From Planctomycetota bacterium (lineage in GTDB: Bacteria > Planctomycetota > UBA11346), in contig JAKLKR010000021.1 in NCBI GenBank assembly GCA_023150565.1, forward strand, positions 4,541 through 39,858: DNA of 35,318 nucleotides. Direction: 5' to 3'. Each line of letters opens with the position of its first letter. Position 1 is the first letter of the stretch. Both the position numbers and the translations under genes were made by a program. Shown piece after piece: positions 8,401 through 17,921 of this stretch. Under the pieces are notes generated by a model. It ran no database searches. It saw only the letters and a list, made by a program, of their open reading frames with translations, and was not told the origin of the DNA.

Positions 8401-9485
8401 ACTTCGATCACGCGCCGATCATCTGCATCTGGGAGGTCACTCGCGCCTGCGATCTGGTCTGCCAGCATTGCCGGGCCGAGGCCCAGGCGGCGCCGGCGGC
8501 GGGGGAGCTCAGCGGCGACGAGGGGCGGGCGCTGCTCGACCATGTGCGCGCCGAGTTCGGCCCCATCCTGTTCGTGATCACCGGTGGCGACCCGCTCAAG
8601 CGCGCCGACGTCTACGACCTCGCCGCCTACGGCGACCGCCTCGGTCTGCGCATGGCCATCACCCCCTCGGCCACCCCGCTGCTGACCCCGGCGGCGATCA
8701 CCCGCCTGCGCGATGCCGGGGTGCGGCGCATGGCGGTGAGCCTGGATGGGGCCGACAAGCCCACCCACGACCGCTTCCGCGGGGTCGAAGGCACCTGGGA
8801 GCGCACCCTCGCCGCACTCGACACCGCGCGCAGCCTGGGGGTCGAGAGCCAGGTCAACACCTCGATCGGCCGCCACAACCGCGATCAACTGGAACTGATC
8901 GCCGATCTGTGCGCGTGGTACGGGGTCAGCCAGTGGTCGGTTTTCCTGCTCGTGCCCACCGGTCGGGCCGACCAGGGCCAGATCATCACCCCCGAGGAGC
9001 ACGAGGACATCTACCGTCGCCTGGCCGCCATCCAGGGCAGACCGGACTGCCCCTTCGCGGTCAAGACCACCGCCGGCCAGCCCTATTACCGCGTGCGCGC
9101 CCAGATGGGCATCAAGCCGCCGCGCCCTCCTGTCGTACCGGTCGCCGGCGAACCTGCCGGGCGCCGCCCGGTAGGCATGGGCGGGATCAACGACGGCAAC
9201 GGCTTCGTGTTCGTCAGCCACACCGGTGAGATCTGCCCTTCCGGCTTCCTGCCGGTGGTGGCGGGCAATGTGCGCCAGGAGCGACTGGCCGACGTCTACC
9301 GCTCCCACCCTCTGTTCGTGCGTCTGCGCCAGCCCGCCTCCTACGACGGCAAGTGCGGGGTGTGCGAATTCAACCGTGTCTGCGGCGGCAGCCGCAGCCG
9401 TACCTGGGCGATCACCGGCGATCCCTTCGCCAGCGATCCGACCTGCATCTACGAGCCCCGTTCCCTGCAAAGGAATGCCCCATGA
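8397..9485 (+). CDS. Radical SAM/SPASM domain protein (NirJ/AhbD/PqqE-like)
   Basis: A 362-residue protein starting at a GTG that overlaps the transporter stop (GTGA). The motif [18 protein letters not shown] supplies the CX3CX2C cysteines (C18, C22, C25) for the radical-SAM [4Fe-4S] cluster, and VITGGDPL is the SAM-binding GGE/GGD-type motif. The C-terminal SPASM-like region has cysteines in [17 protein letters not shown] and RVCGGSRSR, with a final one in DPTCIYEP, likely holding an auxiliary cluster. The nearest relatives are NirJ/AhbD-like heme-pathway enzymes and PqqE-like peptide maturases. The true substrate is unknown, and no precursor peptide is visible beside it. It overlaps the PEP carboxykinase start by 4 bases. 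Confidence 0.88.
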   Translation: MNFDHAPIICIWEVTRACDLVCQHCRAEAQAAPAAGELSGDEGRALLDHVRAEFGPILFVITGGDPLKRADVYDLAAYGDRLGLRMAITPSATPLLTPAAITRLRDAGVRRMAVSLDGADKPTHDRFRGVEGTWERTLAALDTARSLGVESQVNTSIGRHNRDQLELIADLCAWYGVSQWSVFLLVPTGRADQGQIITPEEHEDIYRRLAAIQGRPDCPFAVKTTAGQPYYRVRAQMGIKPPRPPVVPVAGEPAGRRPVGMGGINDGNGFVFVSHTGEICPSGFLPVVAGNVRQERLADVYRSHPLFVRLRQPASYDGKCGVCEFNRVCGGSRSRTWAITGDPFASDPTCIYEPRSLQRNAP

Positions 9486-11290
9486 CCAGCCCCACCACCC
9501 ACTCCCGCCTGCTTGCCTGGGTCGATGAGGTCGCGCGCATGACGCGTCCCGCCGCCATCCACTGGTGCGATGGCAGCCAGCAGGAGTACGACGACCTGTG
9601 CGCCCTGCTGGTCAAGAACGGCACCTTCGCCAAGCTCGACCCGGTCAAGCGTCCCGGCTGCTTCATCGCCCGCTCCCACGCCAGCGACGTGGCCCGCGTC
9701 GAGGACCGCACCTACATCGCCGCCAAGAGCAAGGATGAGGCCGGCCCGACCAACAACTGGATCGATCCCGACGCGCTCAAGGCGACCATGAAGGGCCTCT
9801 ACGACGGCTGCATGGCCGGGCGCACCATGTACGTGATCCCCTTCAGCATGGGCCCGGTCGGCTCGCCCTTCTCCAAGATCGGCATCGAGCTCACCGACTC
9901 TCCCTATGTGGTGGTCAACATGCGCATCATGGCGCGCATCGGCAGCGCGGTGCTCAAGGCGCTGGGGGACCAGGGCGAGTACGTGCCCTGCATCCACTCC
10001 ATCGGCTCCCCGCTCAAGCCAGGCGAGAAGGACTCGACCTGGCCCTGCGCCCCGATCGAGAAGAAGTACATCGCCCACTTCCCCGAGGAGCGCACCATCT
10101 GGTCCTACGGTTCCGGCTATGGCGGCAACGCCCTGCTCGGCAAGAAGTGCCTGGCCCTGCGCATCGCCTCGGTCCAGGCCCGCGACGAGGGCTGGATGGC
10201 CGAGCACATGCTCATCCTCGCCCTCACCAGCCCCGAGAAGAAGACCTACTACGTCGCCGCCGCCTTCCCCTCCGCCTGCGGCAAGACCAACCTGGCGATG
10301 ATGCAGCCGACCCTGCCGGGCTGGACCGTGCGCACCTTGGGCGATGACATCGCCTGGATGCGCGTCGGCCCCGACGGCCGCCTGTGGGCGGTCAATCCCG
10401 AGGCGGGCTTCTTCGGCGTCGCCCCCGGCACCTCGAAGAAGAGCAACCCCCACGCCCTCACCACCTGCGAGAAGAACACCATCTTCACCAACGTGGTGCA
10501 CACCGCCGACAACGATGTGTGGTGGGAGGACATGGGCATCGCCGCCCCGGCCAAGGGCATCGACTGGGAAGGCAAGGAGTGGACCCCCGAGTGCGGGCGC
10601 AAGGGCGCCCACGCCAACGCCCGCTTCACCGCCCCGGCCAGCCAGTGCCCGGTGATCGACCCCAAGTGGGAGGACCCCGCCGGGGTGCCGATCAGCGCCA
10701 TCCTGTTCGGCGGCCGCCGGCCCGGCACCATCCCGCTGGTCAATGAGGCGTTGAGCTGGGAGCACGGCGTGTTCATGGGCTCGTCGACCGGCTCCGAGAC
10801 CACCGCCGCCAACATCGGCGCAGTCGGGGTCATCCGCCGCGACCCCTTCGCCATGCTGCCGTTCTGCGGCTACAACATGGGCGACTACTTCAACCACTGG
10901 CTCAAGATGGGCCAGAAGCTCGGGGCCAAGGCGCCCAAGATCTTCTTCGTGAACTGGTTCCGCCGCGATGCGGCGGGCAAGTTCATGTGGCCGGGCTATG
11001 GCGACAACAGCCGGGTGCTCAAGTACGTGGTCGAGCGCATCGAGGGCAAGGCCCAGGGCGTGAAGACCGCCATCGGCGTACTGCCCAAGGCCGGCGAACT
11101 CGATGTCAGCGGGCTCAACCTGCCGGCCGGCACCCTCGACGAACTGACCAAGGTCGACGCCGACGGTTGGAAGGCCGAGACCGCGGGGGTGGCCGAGTTC
11201 TATGCCAAGTTCGGTTCCCGCCTGCCCAGCGCCCTGAGCGCCGAGCTGAAGGGCCTGGAACAGCGCCTTACCAAAGCGGCCAAGGCCTGA
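9482..11290 (+). CDS. pckG: Phosphoenolpyruvate carboxykinase (GTP)
   Basis: A 602-residue protein matching the usual length of GTP-type PEPCK. The enzyme interconverts oxaloacetate plus GTP with PEP, CO2 and GDP. Visible hallmarks: [13 protein letters not shown], the P-loop with the reactive cysteine (C266) specific to the GTP class; the metal-binding GDDIAWM; the ENTIFTN-type region reading KNTIFTNV; and [19 protein letters not shown] near the C-terminus. The start ATG overlaps the radical SAM stop, and a good ribosome binding site (AAGGA, about 9470-9474) lies inside that gene. The three-gene overlap means transporter, radical SAM protein and PEPCK are probably one transcript. It serves gluconeogenesis or anaplerosis in the cytoplasm. 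Confidence 0.97.
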   Translation: MTSPTTHSRLLAWVDEVARMTRPAAIHWCDGSQQEYDDLCALLVKNGTFAKLDPVKRPGCFIARSHASDVARVEDRTYIAAKSKDEAGPTNNWIDPDALKATMKGLYDGCMAGRTMYVIPFSMGPVGSPFSKIGIELTDSPYVVVNMRIMARIGSAVLKALGDQGEYVPCIHSIGSPLKPGEKDSTWPCAPIEKKYIAHFPEERTIWSYGSGYGGNALLGKKCLALRIASVQARDEGWMAEHMLILALTSPEKKTYYVAAAFPSACGKTNLAMMQPTLPGWTVRTLGDDIAWMRVGPDGRLWAVNPEAGFFGVAPGTSKKSNPHALTTCEKNTIFTNVVHTADNDVWWEDMGIAAPAKGIDWEGKEWTPECGRKGAHANARFTAPASQCPVIDPKWEDPAGVPISAILFGGRRPGTIPLVNEALSWEHGVFMGSSTGSETTAANIGAVGVIRRDPFAMLPFCGYNMGDYFNHWLKMGQKLGAKAPKIFFVNWFRRDAAGKFMWPGYGDNSRVLKYVVERIEGKAQGVKTAIGVLPKAGELDVSGLNLPAGTLDELTKVDADGWKAETAGVAEFYAKFGSRLPSALSAELKGLEQRLTKAAKA

Positions 11291-11312
11291 TCGGCCGGCG
11301 TTCGCTGGCACC

Positions 11313-11341
11313 TGGGCGCGCAGCAACATGCTGCGCGCCCA
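11313..11341 (+). promoter_or_regulatory. Perfect 13-bp hairpin between pckG and the lipoprotein gene
   Basis: TGGGCGCGCAGCA at 11313-11325 pairs perfectly with TGCTGCGCGCCCA at 11329-11341 across a 3-base loop (ACA). It is very GC-rich and starts 22 bases after the pckG stop. No T-run follows, so it is not a standard intrinsic terminator. The last paired base is the A of the lipoprotein ATG at 11341, so the same hairpin would bury the translation start region in mRNA. It could end pckG transcription, protect its 3' end, or limit lipoprotein translation. Confidence 0.6.
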
Positions 11342-11673
11342 TGCGTCTGCCTCTGCTCATCGCCGTCATCCTGGCCGCCGGGTGTTCCTCCTCCCCGCGC
11401 GACCAGGCGACAGTGCCGGTGTCGGCCCAGGAGCAGGTGCTGCTGGCGCAGATCACCCGCGATCCGTACCTGATCATCACCTCGACCTGGCGCGATGAAG
11501 ACGGCCGACTGGTGGTCGAGACCCGCCAGGGCAATGGCGGTCGCACCTATGTGCTGACTCCTGATGTCGATGGAGCCAAGGATCCGCTCATCCGCCGGCG
11601 GGTCGATGACTTCCAATTGCCGATCGTCGAACCGGGGCCGGAGCCCGAACGCGGCCTGCAGCGGGCTCGCTAA
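11341..11673 (+). CDS. Small predicted lipoprotein, function unknown
   Basis: A 110-residue protein with a short signal sequence ending in LAAGCSSS, a clear lipobox with the lipidated cysteine at about residue 15. The mature part has a beta-rich stretch (DPYLIITSTWRDEDGRLVVE) and a charged Pro/Glu tail. I do not recognise the family. The start ATG directly follows a perfect hairpin, and no ribosome binding site is visible, so expression may be low or read-through from pckG. The gene converges with nuoN, leaving only 4 bases between the two stop codons and no room for a separate terminator. Confidence 0.65.
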   Translation: MRLPLLIAVILAAGCSSSPRDQATVPVSAQEQVLLAQITRDPYLIITSTWRDEDGRLVVETRQGNGGRTYVLTPDVDGAKDPLIRRRVDDFQLPIVEPGPEPERGLQRAR

Positions 11674-11677
11674 CCAA

Positions 11678-13123
11678 CTATCCCAGGTATCCGCGCAGCA
11701 GCGCTACCACCGGCCACGCCACCCCCAACACCAGGGTGGCGGCGGCGCAGACCGCCAGCACGGCAAGGGCTGGCGATGACCTGCCACCACCGGCGGCAGC
11801 CGCATCGTCGCCCCCCTCCACCAGGCAGGCGCGCAGGATGCGGATGTAGGGGAAGGCGCTGAGCACCGCGTTGACCAGCAGGGCGACCGCCGCCGCCAGC
11901 AGCCAGCCGCGACCGTCTCCGGCCAGCCCGCCTTCGACCACGCTGCGCAGCAGCACCCATTTGGCGGTGAATCCCGCCAGGGGCGGGATGCCGGCCAGCG
12001 AAACCAGGCAGAGTGCCAGGCTGGCGGATTCCAGCGGTTGCTGCCGCCAGGAGCCGGCCAGGCGATCGAGGTCGGAGGAGCGGGTGCGGTTCTCGAGCAG
12101 CATCACCGCCACGAACGCACCCAGGTTCATCGCCAGGTAGGCGAGCAGATAGAACCCCACCGCACCCAGGGCGCCGGCCTGGGGCCATACCGCCAGGGCC
12201 AGCATCAGGTAGCCGGCATGGGCGACGCCACTGAGGGCGAGGATGCGCTTGGCGTTGGTCTGGCCGAGGGCGGTGAGGTTGCCCACCGTCATGGTCACCA
12301 CCCCGGCGATGGCGATGGCGGCCGAGGCATGGCCGCTGGCCGGCGCCCACCACAGCAGCAGGTGGGCGGCGACCGCCGCGGCCGCGATCTTGGGTATCAC
12401 CGCGAAGGCGGCGGCCGAGATGGTGGGGGCGCCCTGGTACACATCTGGGCTGTACAGATGGAACGGGGCGATGGTGAGCTTGAAGGCCACGCCCACCAAT
12501 GCGAGCAGGGCGGCGGCGGCCAGGGCGCGCGAGGCGCCGTGGTACGAGAGGGTTTCGCCAATCACCGCCAGGTCGAGCGAGCCGCTCAGGCCGTACAGGT
12601 AGCTCATCCCCACCAGGGTCAGGGCGCTGGCGAGGGCGCCGAACAGCACGTACTTGAGCCCGGCCTCGCCGGCGTGGCGGTCATGGGGGCGGAAGCCGGC
12701 CAGGGCATAGCCGGTGAGCGAGAGGAACTCGAGCCCCAGATACAGGGTCAGCAGGTCGGCAGCGCCGGCGAATACCAGACCGCCCAGACCGAGCCCGAGC
12801 AGGGAGAGATGGTACTCGCCTTCCTCGCGATGGTTCAATTCCTGCGACGAGGGTGCCGCCACCAGCAGCAGGAAGGTCGCCACCAGCACGCCGATGCGCG
12901 CCGCCAGGGTGACCGCATCGACGGTCAGGGAGCCGGTGGCATGGCCACCCAGCCCGCCCAGCGCCTGGCCGACCACCACCCCCAGGGCGAGCAGGCAGGC
13001 GAGGGCGCCCACCTGCGCCACCCGACGCTTGGCCGAGCAGGTCAGTTCGGCCACCAGCGCGGCGCAGGCGCCTACGCCCAGCACGATCTCAGGAATCATC
13101 AGGCCGACAGGGACGGGGATCAT
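11678..13123 (-). CDS. nuoN: NADH-quinone oxidoreductase subunit N
   Basis: A 481-residue antiporter-like membrane subunit of complex I with about 14 helices. Conserved features include YLGLEFLSLTGYALAGF (the helix-5 glutamate), GVAFKLTIAPFHLYSPDVYQG (the pumping lysine and the helix-7/8 motif) and SGVAHAGYLML. It helps drive proton translocation. The start is the ATG at 13123, overlapping the nuoM stop by one base (TGATG); a second candidate ATG lies 7 codons in. It is the last gene of the nuo operon and converges with the small lipoprotein gene with no terminator between. Confidence 0.95.
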   Translation of the reverse strand: MIPVPVGLMIPEIVLGVGACAALVAELTCSAKRRVAQVGALACLLALGVVVGQALGGLGGHATGSLTVDAVTLAARIGVLVATFLLLVAAPSSQELNHREEGEYHLSLLGLGLGGLVFAGAADLLTLYLGLEFLSLTGYALAGFRPHDRHAGEAGLKYVLFGALASALTLVGMSYLYGLSGSLDLAVIGETLSYHGASRALAAAALLALVGVAFKLTIAPFHLYSPDVYQGAPTISAAAFAVIPKIAAAAVAAHLLLWWAPASGHASAAIAIAGVVTMTVGNLTALGQTNAKRILALSGVAHAGYLMLALAVWPQAGALGAVGFYLLAYLAMNLGAFVAVMLLENRTRSSDLDRLAGSWRQQPLESASLALCLVSLAGIPPLAGFTAKWVLLRSVVEGGLAGDGRGWLLAAAVALLVNAVLSAFPYIRILRACLVEGGDDAAAAGGGRSSPALAVLAVCAAATLVLGVAWPVVALLRGYLG

Positions 13124-14817
13124 CAGCGCACCGTTGCCACCCAGGCCAGGTGCCGGGCCAGGAGTTCGGCCCCGGGCGCGACCAGGCGCGTCACCAGGGC
13201 GGGATAGACGCCGATCGCCAGGGTCAGCACTGCGAGCGGAGCCAGGGTGGCCCATTCGCGCGCCGACAGATCGGGCAGGGCGCGGTGCTCGTCATGGCGC
13301 ACCGGGCCGGTGAACACCCGCTTGTACATCCACAGCAGGTAGGCTGCGGTCATGATCACCCCGGCGGCGGCGGCCACCGCCAGCCAGCGGAAGGCATCGG
13401 CGCCATGACCAGCCCAGGCGGCAGCCGGGGACTGGGCGCAGCCCAGCACCACCAGCACCTCGCCCACGAAACCGGCCAGACCGGGCAGGCCGGCGGCGCC
13501 CAGGCAGGCGAACAGGAACATCCCGGCATAGCGCGGCATCGGCCCGGCCAAGCCGCCGAAACCGTTGACCCGGCGGTGGTGGACACGGTCGTAGATCACC
13601 CCCACGAGCAGGAACAGCATCGCCGAACCCAGACCGTGGGTGACCGCCTGCACCAGCGATCCGCTGATCGCCGCCGGCGTCGCCGCAGCCAGGCCGAGCA
13701 GGCAGAAACCCATATGGCTGACCGAGCTGTAGGCGACCAGGCGCTTGAGATCATCCTGCATAAGGGCAATCCAGGCGGCGGCGAGGATGTTCACCACCCC
13801 GAGCACGCCGAGGACGAAGCCCCAGTCCAGGGCCACCGCCGGGAACAGCGGCCAGGCCAGGCGGTAGAAGCCATAGACGCCGAGCTTGAGCAGGATGCCG
13901 GCGAGGATCACCGAGATCGCGGTCGGCGCCTGCACATGCGCGTGCGGCAGCCAGGTGTGGAAGGGGATGACCGGCACCTTGACCGCGAAGGCGAGGTAGA
14001 GCACCAGGAAGCCGACCCCGGCCAGCGCCCATGAGCCCAGGGCGACCCCGCGCCAGTGGTTCCACAGCAGGCTGTGGTGGAGCAGATCGAACGAACGCGG
14101 CACCACCGCCTCATAGCGCAGCGGCTGCCCGGCGGGCGCCACCTGTTCGACCCGCAGGCCATAGAGGGTGCCGTCGGGCCTGGCCTGGGCTTCGACCTGG
14201 GCGGGATCGACCTGCACCCGCACGCCCTCGGCCGGGGTGCGGAAGTGCATGCCCAGCATCAGCACGAGCATCAGCACGCTGCCGGCCATGGTGTAGAGCA
14301 GGAACTTGAGCGCAGCGTAGCGCCGCTGTTCACCACCCCAGATGGCGATGAGCAGGAACATCGGGATGAGCATGACCTCCCAGGCGATGTAGAACGACAC
14401 CCAGTCGAGGGTGGCGAACACCCCGTTGGTTCCGGCCATGAGCAGCAGCAGCAGGCTGTGGTAGGCGCGCACCCGGTTGGAGATCCCCGCCGAGGCCAGC
14501 ACCGCCACCACCCCGATCAGGCCCGACAGCGCCAGCAGCGAGGCCGCCACCCCATCGACGCCAAGATGCAGGGCCATGCCCCAGGCGGGGTACCAGGGCA
14601 GCAGCAGTTCACCACGCAGGTCCGCGCCCGGCGTGGCATAGAAGCCGGCGGCCAGGGCGAAGGCGGCGACGGCCGACACCAGCATCGCCAGCAGGGCGAC
14701 CGCCCGCGGCAGCAGGCCGGCGGCCCAGGACGCCCGCGGCGGCGGCAGCCACAGCAGCAGCGCCCCGACCAGGGGCGCGCACACCGCGGTGACCAGCAGG
14801 GAGGTGGGGTCGATCAC
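13123..14817 (-). CDS. nuoM: NADH-quinone oxidoreductase subunit M
   Basis: A 564-residue antiporter-like subunit of complex I. The conserved WEVMLIPMF (helix-5 glutamate, E147) and AFAVKVPVIPFHTWLPHAH (pumping lysine) are present. Compared with the roughly 510 residues of the E. coli protein it has an extra hydrophilic loop of about 45 residues (about 193-240) between two membrane segments. Translation starts at a GTG 10 bases after the nuoL stop, with an AAGGTG ribosome binding site spanning that gap. It acts in proton translocation with NuoL and NuoN. Confidence 0.96.
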   Translation of the reverse strand: MIDPTSLLVTAVCAPLVGALLLWLPPPRASWAAGLLPRAVALLAMLVSAVAAFALAAGFYATPGADLRGELLLPWYPAWGMALHLGVDGVAASLLALSGLIGVVAVLASAGISNRVRAYHSLLLLLMAGTNGVFATLDWVSFYIAWEVMLIPMFLLIAIWGGEQRRYAALKFLLYTMAGSVLMLVLMLGMHFRTPAEGVRVQVDPAQVEAQARPDGTLYGLRVEQVAPAGQPLRYEAVVPRSFDLLHHSLLWNHWRGVALGSWALAGVGFLVLYLAFAVKVPVIPFHTWLPHAHVQAPTAISVILAGILLKLGVYGFYRLAWPLFPAVALDWGFVLGVLGVVNILAAAWIALMQDDLKRLVAYSSVSHMGFCLLGLAAATPAAISGSLVQAVTHGLGSAMLFLLVGVIYDRVHHRRVNGFGGLAGPMPRYAGMFLFACLGAAGLPGLAGFVGEVLVVLGCAQSPAAAWAGHGADAFRWLAVAAAAGVIMTAAYLLWMYKRVFTGPVRHDEHRALPDLSAREWATLAPLAVLTLAIGVYPALVTRLVAPGAELLARHLAWVATVR

Positions 14818-14827
14818 GGATGCACCT

Positions 14828-17032
14828 TCATCCCACCAGCGCCAGGGCCACGAGCACGGCGGTCACCAGGGCGGCGGCGCCGACGTAGGCGTTGATGCGT
14901 CCGCTCTGCAGGGCATTGCCGGCGCTGCCGATCCAGCGCACCAGACGGGTGCCGGCGTCGATCGCCCCATCCAGGCTGGGCGGATCCGGCTCGGTCTGAC
15001 GCGAACCTCCGCCATCGAGCCGGGCCAGGCGTTCCGGGGTGCCAAGATCGACCTCGGCCAGGCCGCGGCCGGCCCCCTTGCCCAGGCCACGCACGAACAG
15101 GGCGTCGTATAGATACTCAATGCCCCACAGGCGCGCGGACACGGTCCAGGCCCATGAGAATGGCGGCAACTGGCGCAGCCGCGCCGCCGCGTCGATGCCG
15201 CGCGCCGGCAGCCACCAGAACACCACCAGGGCGGTCCCGGCTCCCAGCACCAGCAGGACCGAGGCGGCGATCATCACCTGCACGTGGGCGTGATGCAGAG
15301 CTTCGGTCAGGGCCGGGCTGGGCAGCACCGCCCCAGGCATCGACAGCAGGCCGGCTGATGGGGCGGCCAGCAGGTGGTCGAGCCAGGAATGGGTAGCAAA
15401 GGGATTGAGCGAGCCGGTCCACACCGCCTGGAGCGAGAACGGCGCCAGCACCAGCAGGGCCAGCAGGGCGCGCGGCCAGGGGTCGTGGGCATGATGGGTG
15501 ACGTGATGATCGCGTTCGGGGCCGAGGAAGGCCCGCACCCACAGCCGCATCATGTAGTAGCAGGTCAGACCGGCGGTGGCGAGGCCGAGGGCATAGGGGA
15601 TCCAGGCCAGCCCGCCGCGCTGCTGGGCGGCGACCTGCGCCGAGGCCAGGATGGCATCCTTGGACCAGAAGGCGCTGAACCCGGGCAGGCCGCAGATCGC
15701 CAGCACCCCCACCAGGGTGACCCCGGCGGTGATCGGCATGCGCCTGGCCAAGCCGCCCATGCGCCCGAGATCCTGGTGGCCGGCGCAGGCATGGATGACC
15801 GAGGCTGCGCACAGGAAGAGCATGCATTTGAACAGCGCGTGGGTGAACAGATGGCCGATGCCGGCACCCAGGCCCCCGGCCAGCGCCCCGGCGCCCAGGC
15901 CGAGCATCATGTAACCGAGCTGGCTGACGGTCGAATAGGCGAGCACGCCCTTGAAATCCCACTGGGTGCAGGCGATTACCGCGGCGATGAAGCAGGTCAT
16001 GGCACCGATCCAGCTCACCACCAGCAGGGCATCGGGGGTGAGCATGGGATAGACCCGCGCCACCAGGAAGACACCGGCGGCGACCATGGTGGCGGCATGG
16101 ATGATCGAGGAGGCGGTGGTGGGGCCCTGCATCGCGTCCGGCAGCCAGGTATGCAGCGGGAATTGCGCGCTCTTGCCCATGGCGCCGAGGAAGATGCCGA
16201 CCCCGGCCAGGGTCAGCAGGTCGGTGCCGGTGAGACCGGCGAAGCTGGCCTTGGCGAAGGCGCCGTCGGCCACCGCGGCGAACACCGTGTCCCACGACAG
16301 CAGGTGGGTGGCGGGGTGGCCGCTGGCGGCGCACCAGCCGGCCACCACCCAGGCGGTGATGGCGATGCCGGCGAGGAAGCCGAAGTCGCCGATGCGGTTC
16401 ATCACGAAGGCTTTGAGCTGGGCGTCGCCGGGCGACAGCTTCGACTCGATGATGCCGGTGGCGTAGGGCGCCTTCATGCCCTGGTAGAAGGTGTCGTCGG
16501 CCACCGCCGGCTTGTCGTACCAGTAGCCGATGAGGAAGTACGAGCCCAACCCCACCAGTTCCCAGCAGATGAAGGTCATGAGCAGGTTGTCGCTCAGGAC
16601 GATGCCGAGCATGGCGAAGCAGAAGAAGTCGAACATCCAGAAGAAGCGCGGGTAATCCCGGTCATCGTGCAGGTACCAGGTCGAGAACAGCAGCACCAGG
16701 GTGGCCAGCCCGGTGACGATCATCAGCATCAGCGCGCCCATGCCGTCGAGTTGCAGGCCGAGCGAGAGGCCGAAGCCGGGGGTGGCGGAGGTGGTTCCCG
16801 CCGCCAGCCAGGCCACGGTGGAGGAATGCCAGCCGAGCCAATGACCCTGATCGAGCCCGCCGAGGAACACCGCCAGCGAGCCGGCGAAGCAGGCGGCCAT
16901 CATCGCCACCGACAGCCACGCGCCCCAGTGGCCGGCGCGCCGGCCGCAGGCGAGCAGGAAGGCGGCGGTGAGCACCGGGGCGAGCAGGATCGCCAGGGGC
17001 AGCCAGGCGGGGATGGCGGCGGACGCAGGCAT
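14828..17032 (-). CDS. nuoL: NADH-quinone oxidoreductase subunit L
   Basis: A 734-residue distal antiporter-like subunit of complex I. The motif FICWELVGLGSYFLIGYWY (helix-5 glutamate) and KSAQFPLHTWLPDAMQGPT (conserved lysine) are intact, as is STVSQLGYMMLGLGAGA. It is longer than the typical 610-680 residues. The extra length is in the C-terminal third, where a charged segment (RLARLDGGGSRQTEPD) precedes the last helix; this region includes the long lateral helix in known structures. It starts 2 bases after the nuoK stop. Confidence 0.96.
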   Translation of the reverse strand: MPASAAIPAWLPLAILLAPVLTAAFLLACGRRAGHWGAWLSVAMMAACFAGSLAVFLGGLDQGHWLGWHSSTVAWLAAGTTSATPGFGLSLGLQLDGMGALMLMIVTGLATLVLLFSTWYLHDDRDYPRFFWMFDFFCFAMLGIVLSDNLLMTFICWELVGLGSYFLIGYWYDKPAVADDTFYQGMKAPYATGIIESKLSPGDAQLKAFVMNRIGDFGFLAGIAITAWVVAGWCAASGHPATHLLSWDTVFAAVADGAFAKASFAGLTGTDLLTLAGVGIFLGAMGKSAQFPLHTWLPDAMQGPTTASSIIHAATMVAAGVFLVARVYPMLTPDALLVVSWIGAMTCFIAAVIACTQWDFKGVLAYSTVSQLGYMMLGLGAGALAGGLGAGIGHLFTHALFKCMLFLCAASVIHACAGHQDLGRMGGLARRMPITAGVTLVGVLAICGLPGFSAFWSKDAILASAQVAAQQRGGLAWIPYALGLATAGLTCYYMMRLWVRAFLGPERDHHVTHHAHDPWPRALLALLVLAPFSLQAVWTGSLNPFATHSWLDHLLAAPSAGLLSMPGAVLPSPALTEALHHAHVQVMIAASVLLVLGAGTALVVFWWLPARGIDAAARLRQLPPFSWAWTVSARLWGIEYLYDALFVRGLGKGAGRGLAEVDLGTPERLARLDGGGSRQTEPDPPSLDGAIDAGTRLVRWIGSAGNALQSGRINAYVGAAALVTAVLVALALVG

Positions 17033-17034
17033 CC

Positions 17035-17382
17035 TCAGCCCTTCAGCTCGGAGGTGGCGGCGAGGTCGATGTCGCGCCAGGTGCGGTAGACGCTGTAGAC
17101 CATGGCCAGGGCCACCGCCGATTCGGCGGCGGCGAGGGCGATGATGAACAGGGCCATGATCTGGCCGTGCCCGGCCGCGGCAGCGGTGCCGACGTGGAAA
17201 CGGTCGAAGGCGGCGAAGTTGAGCGCGGCGGCATTGAGCATCATCTCGATGCCCATCAGGAAGCCGACCGCGTTGCGGCGGGTGGCGCAGGCGAGCACGC
17301 CGAGGGCGAACAGCACCGCTGCCACCGCGAGGTAGCCGCCGATCTGCGCCGGCCCGGCGAGGATGAAGGCGGTGACGCTCAT
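17035..17382 (-). CDS. nuoK: NADH-quinone oxidoreductase subunit K
   Basis: A 115-residue, three-helix membrane subunit. GFLMGIEMMLNAAALNF contains the conserved glutamate of helix 2, and ALAAAESAVALAMVYSVYR contains the second conserved glutamate; both take part in proton transfer in complex I. The ATG overlaps the nuoJ stop by 4 bases. It is slightly longer than the usual 100 residues at the N-terminus. Confidence 0.95.
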   Translation of the reverse strand: MSVTAFILAGPAQIGGYLAVAAVLFALGVLACATRRNAVGFLMGIEMMLNAAALNFAAFDRFHVGTAAAAGHGQIMALFIIALAAAESAVALAMVYSVYRTWRDIDLAATSELKG

Positions 17383-17921
17383 GGCGCGCCGGCTTCCTTG
17401 CGCTCTTTGCGCACCAGCGCCACCGCCGCCACCAGCACCACCGTCAGCAGCACCGCCACCAGCAGGAACGGCACCAGATGCGGCCCCAGGAGCAGATCGC
17501 CCAGGTTGCCGCCACCAGGACGGTTGATCGACTGGCCGAGGGTGGCGGGGTCGGAGCGCACCGCCGGGCAGGCTCCTGACGCCACCGTGGCCAGGGCCAG
17601 GCGCGCCATGGCGTAAAGGGTGAGCAGGGCGGTCGGCACCCCCAGCCACCAGCCCCAGCGCGGCGGCAGCTGCACCCGGCCTTCGATGTCGCGGCTGAAC
17701 ATCACCGCGAACACGGTGAGGACCAGGACCCCGCCGATGTAGACCAGCACCTGCACCGCCGCCAGCAGCTCGGCCTGGAGGAACAGGTACAGCACCGCCA
17801 CCCCGAGCAGGCTGGCGCCCAGGGCGAAGGCGGCGTGGAGCAGGTTGCGCGCCACCACGCACACCGCGGCGCCCGCCACCGCGAGCAGGCAGGCGGCCCA
17901 GAACAGGGCGGCTTCGATCAT
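17379..17921 (-). CDS. nuoJ: NADH-quinone oxidoreductase subunit J
   Basis: A 180-residue membrane subunit with five helices. The conserved stretch ELLAAVQVLVYIGGVLVLTVF matches helix 3 of NuoJ, the helix with the pi-bulge that links the quinone site to the proton channels. The ATG at 17921 overlaps the nuoI stop (ATGA), and its own stop overlaps nuoK. The length is typical. Confidence 0.94.
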   Translation of the reverse strand: MIEAALFWAACLLAVAGAAVCVVARNLLHAAFALGASLLGVAVLYLFLQAELLAAVQVLVYIGGVLVLTVFAVMFSRDIEGRVQLPPRWGWWLGVPTALLTLYAMARLALATVASGACPAVRSDPATLGQSINRPGGGNLGDLLLGPHLVPFLLVAVLLTVVLVAAVALVRKERKEAGAP

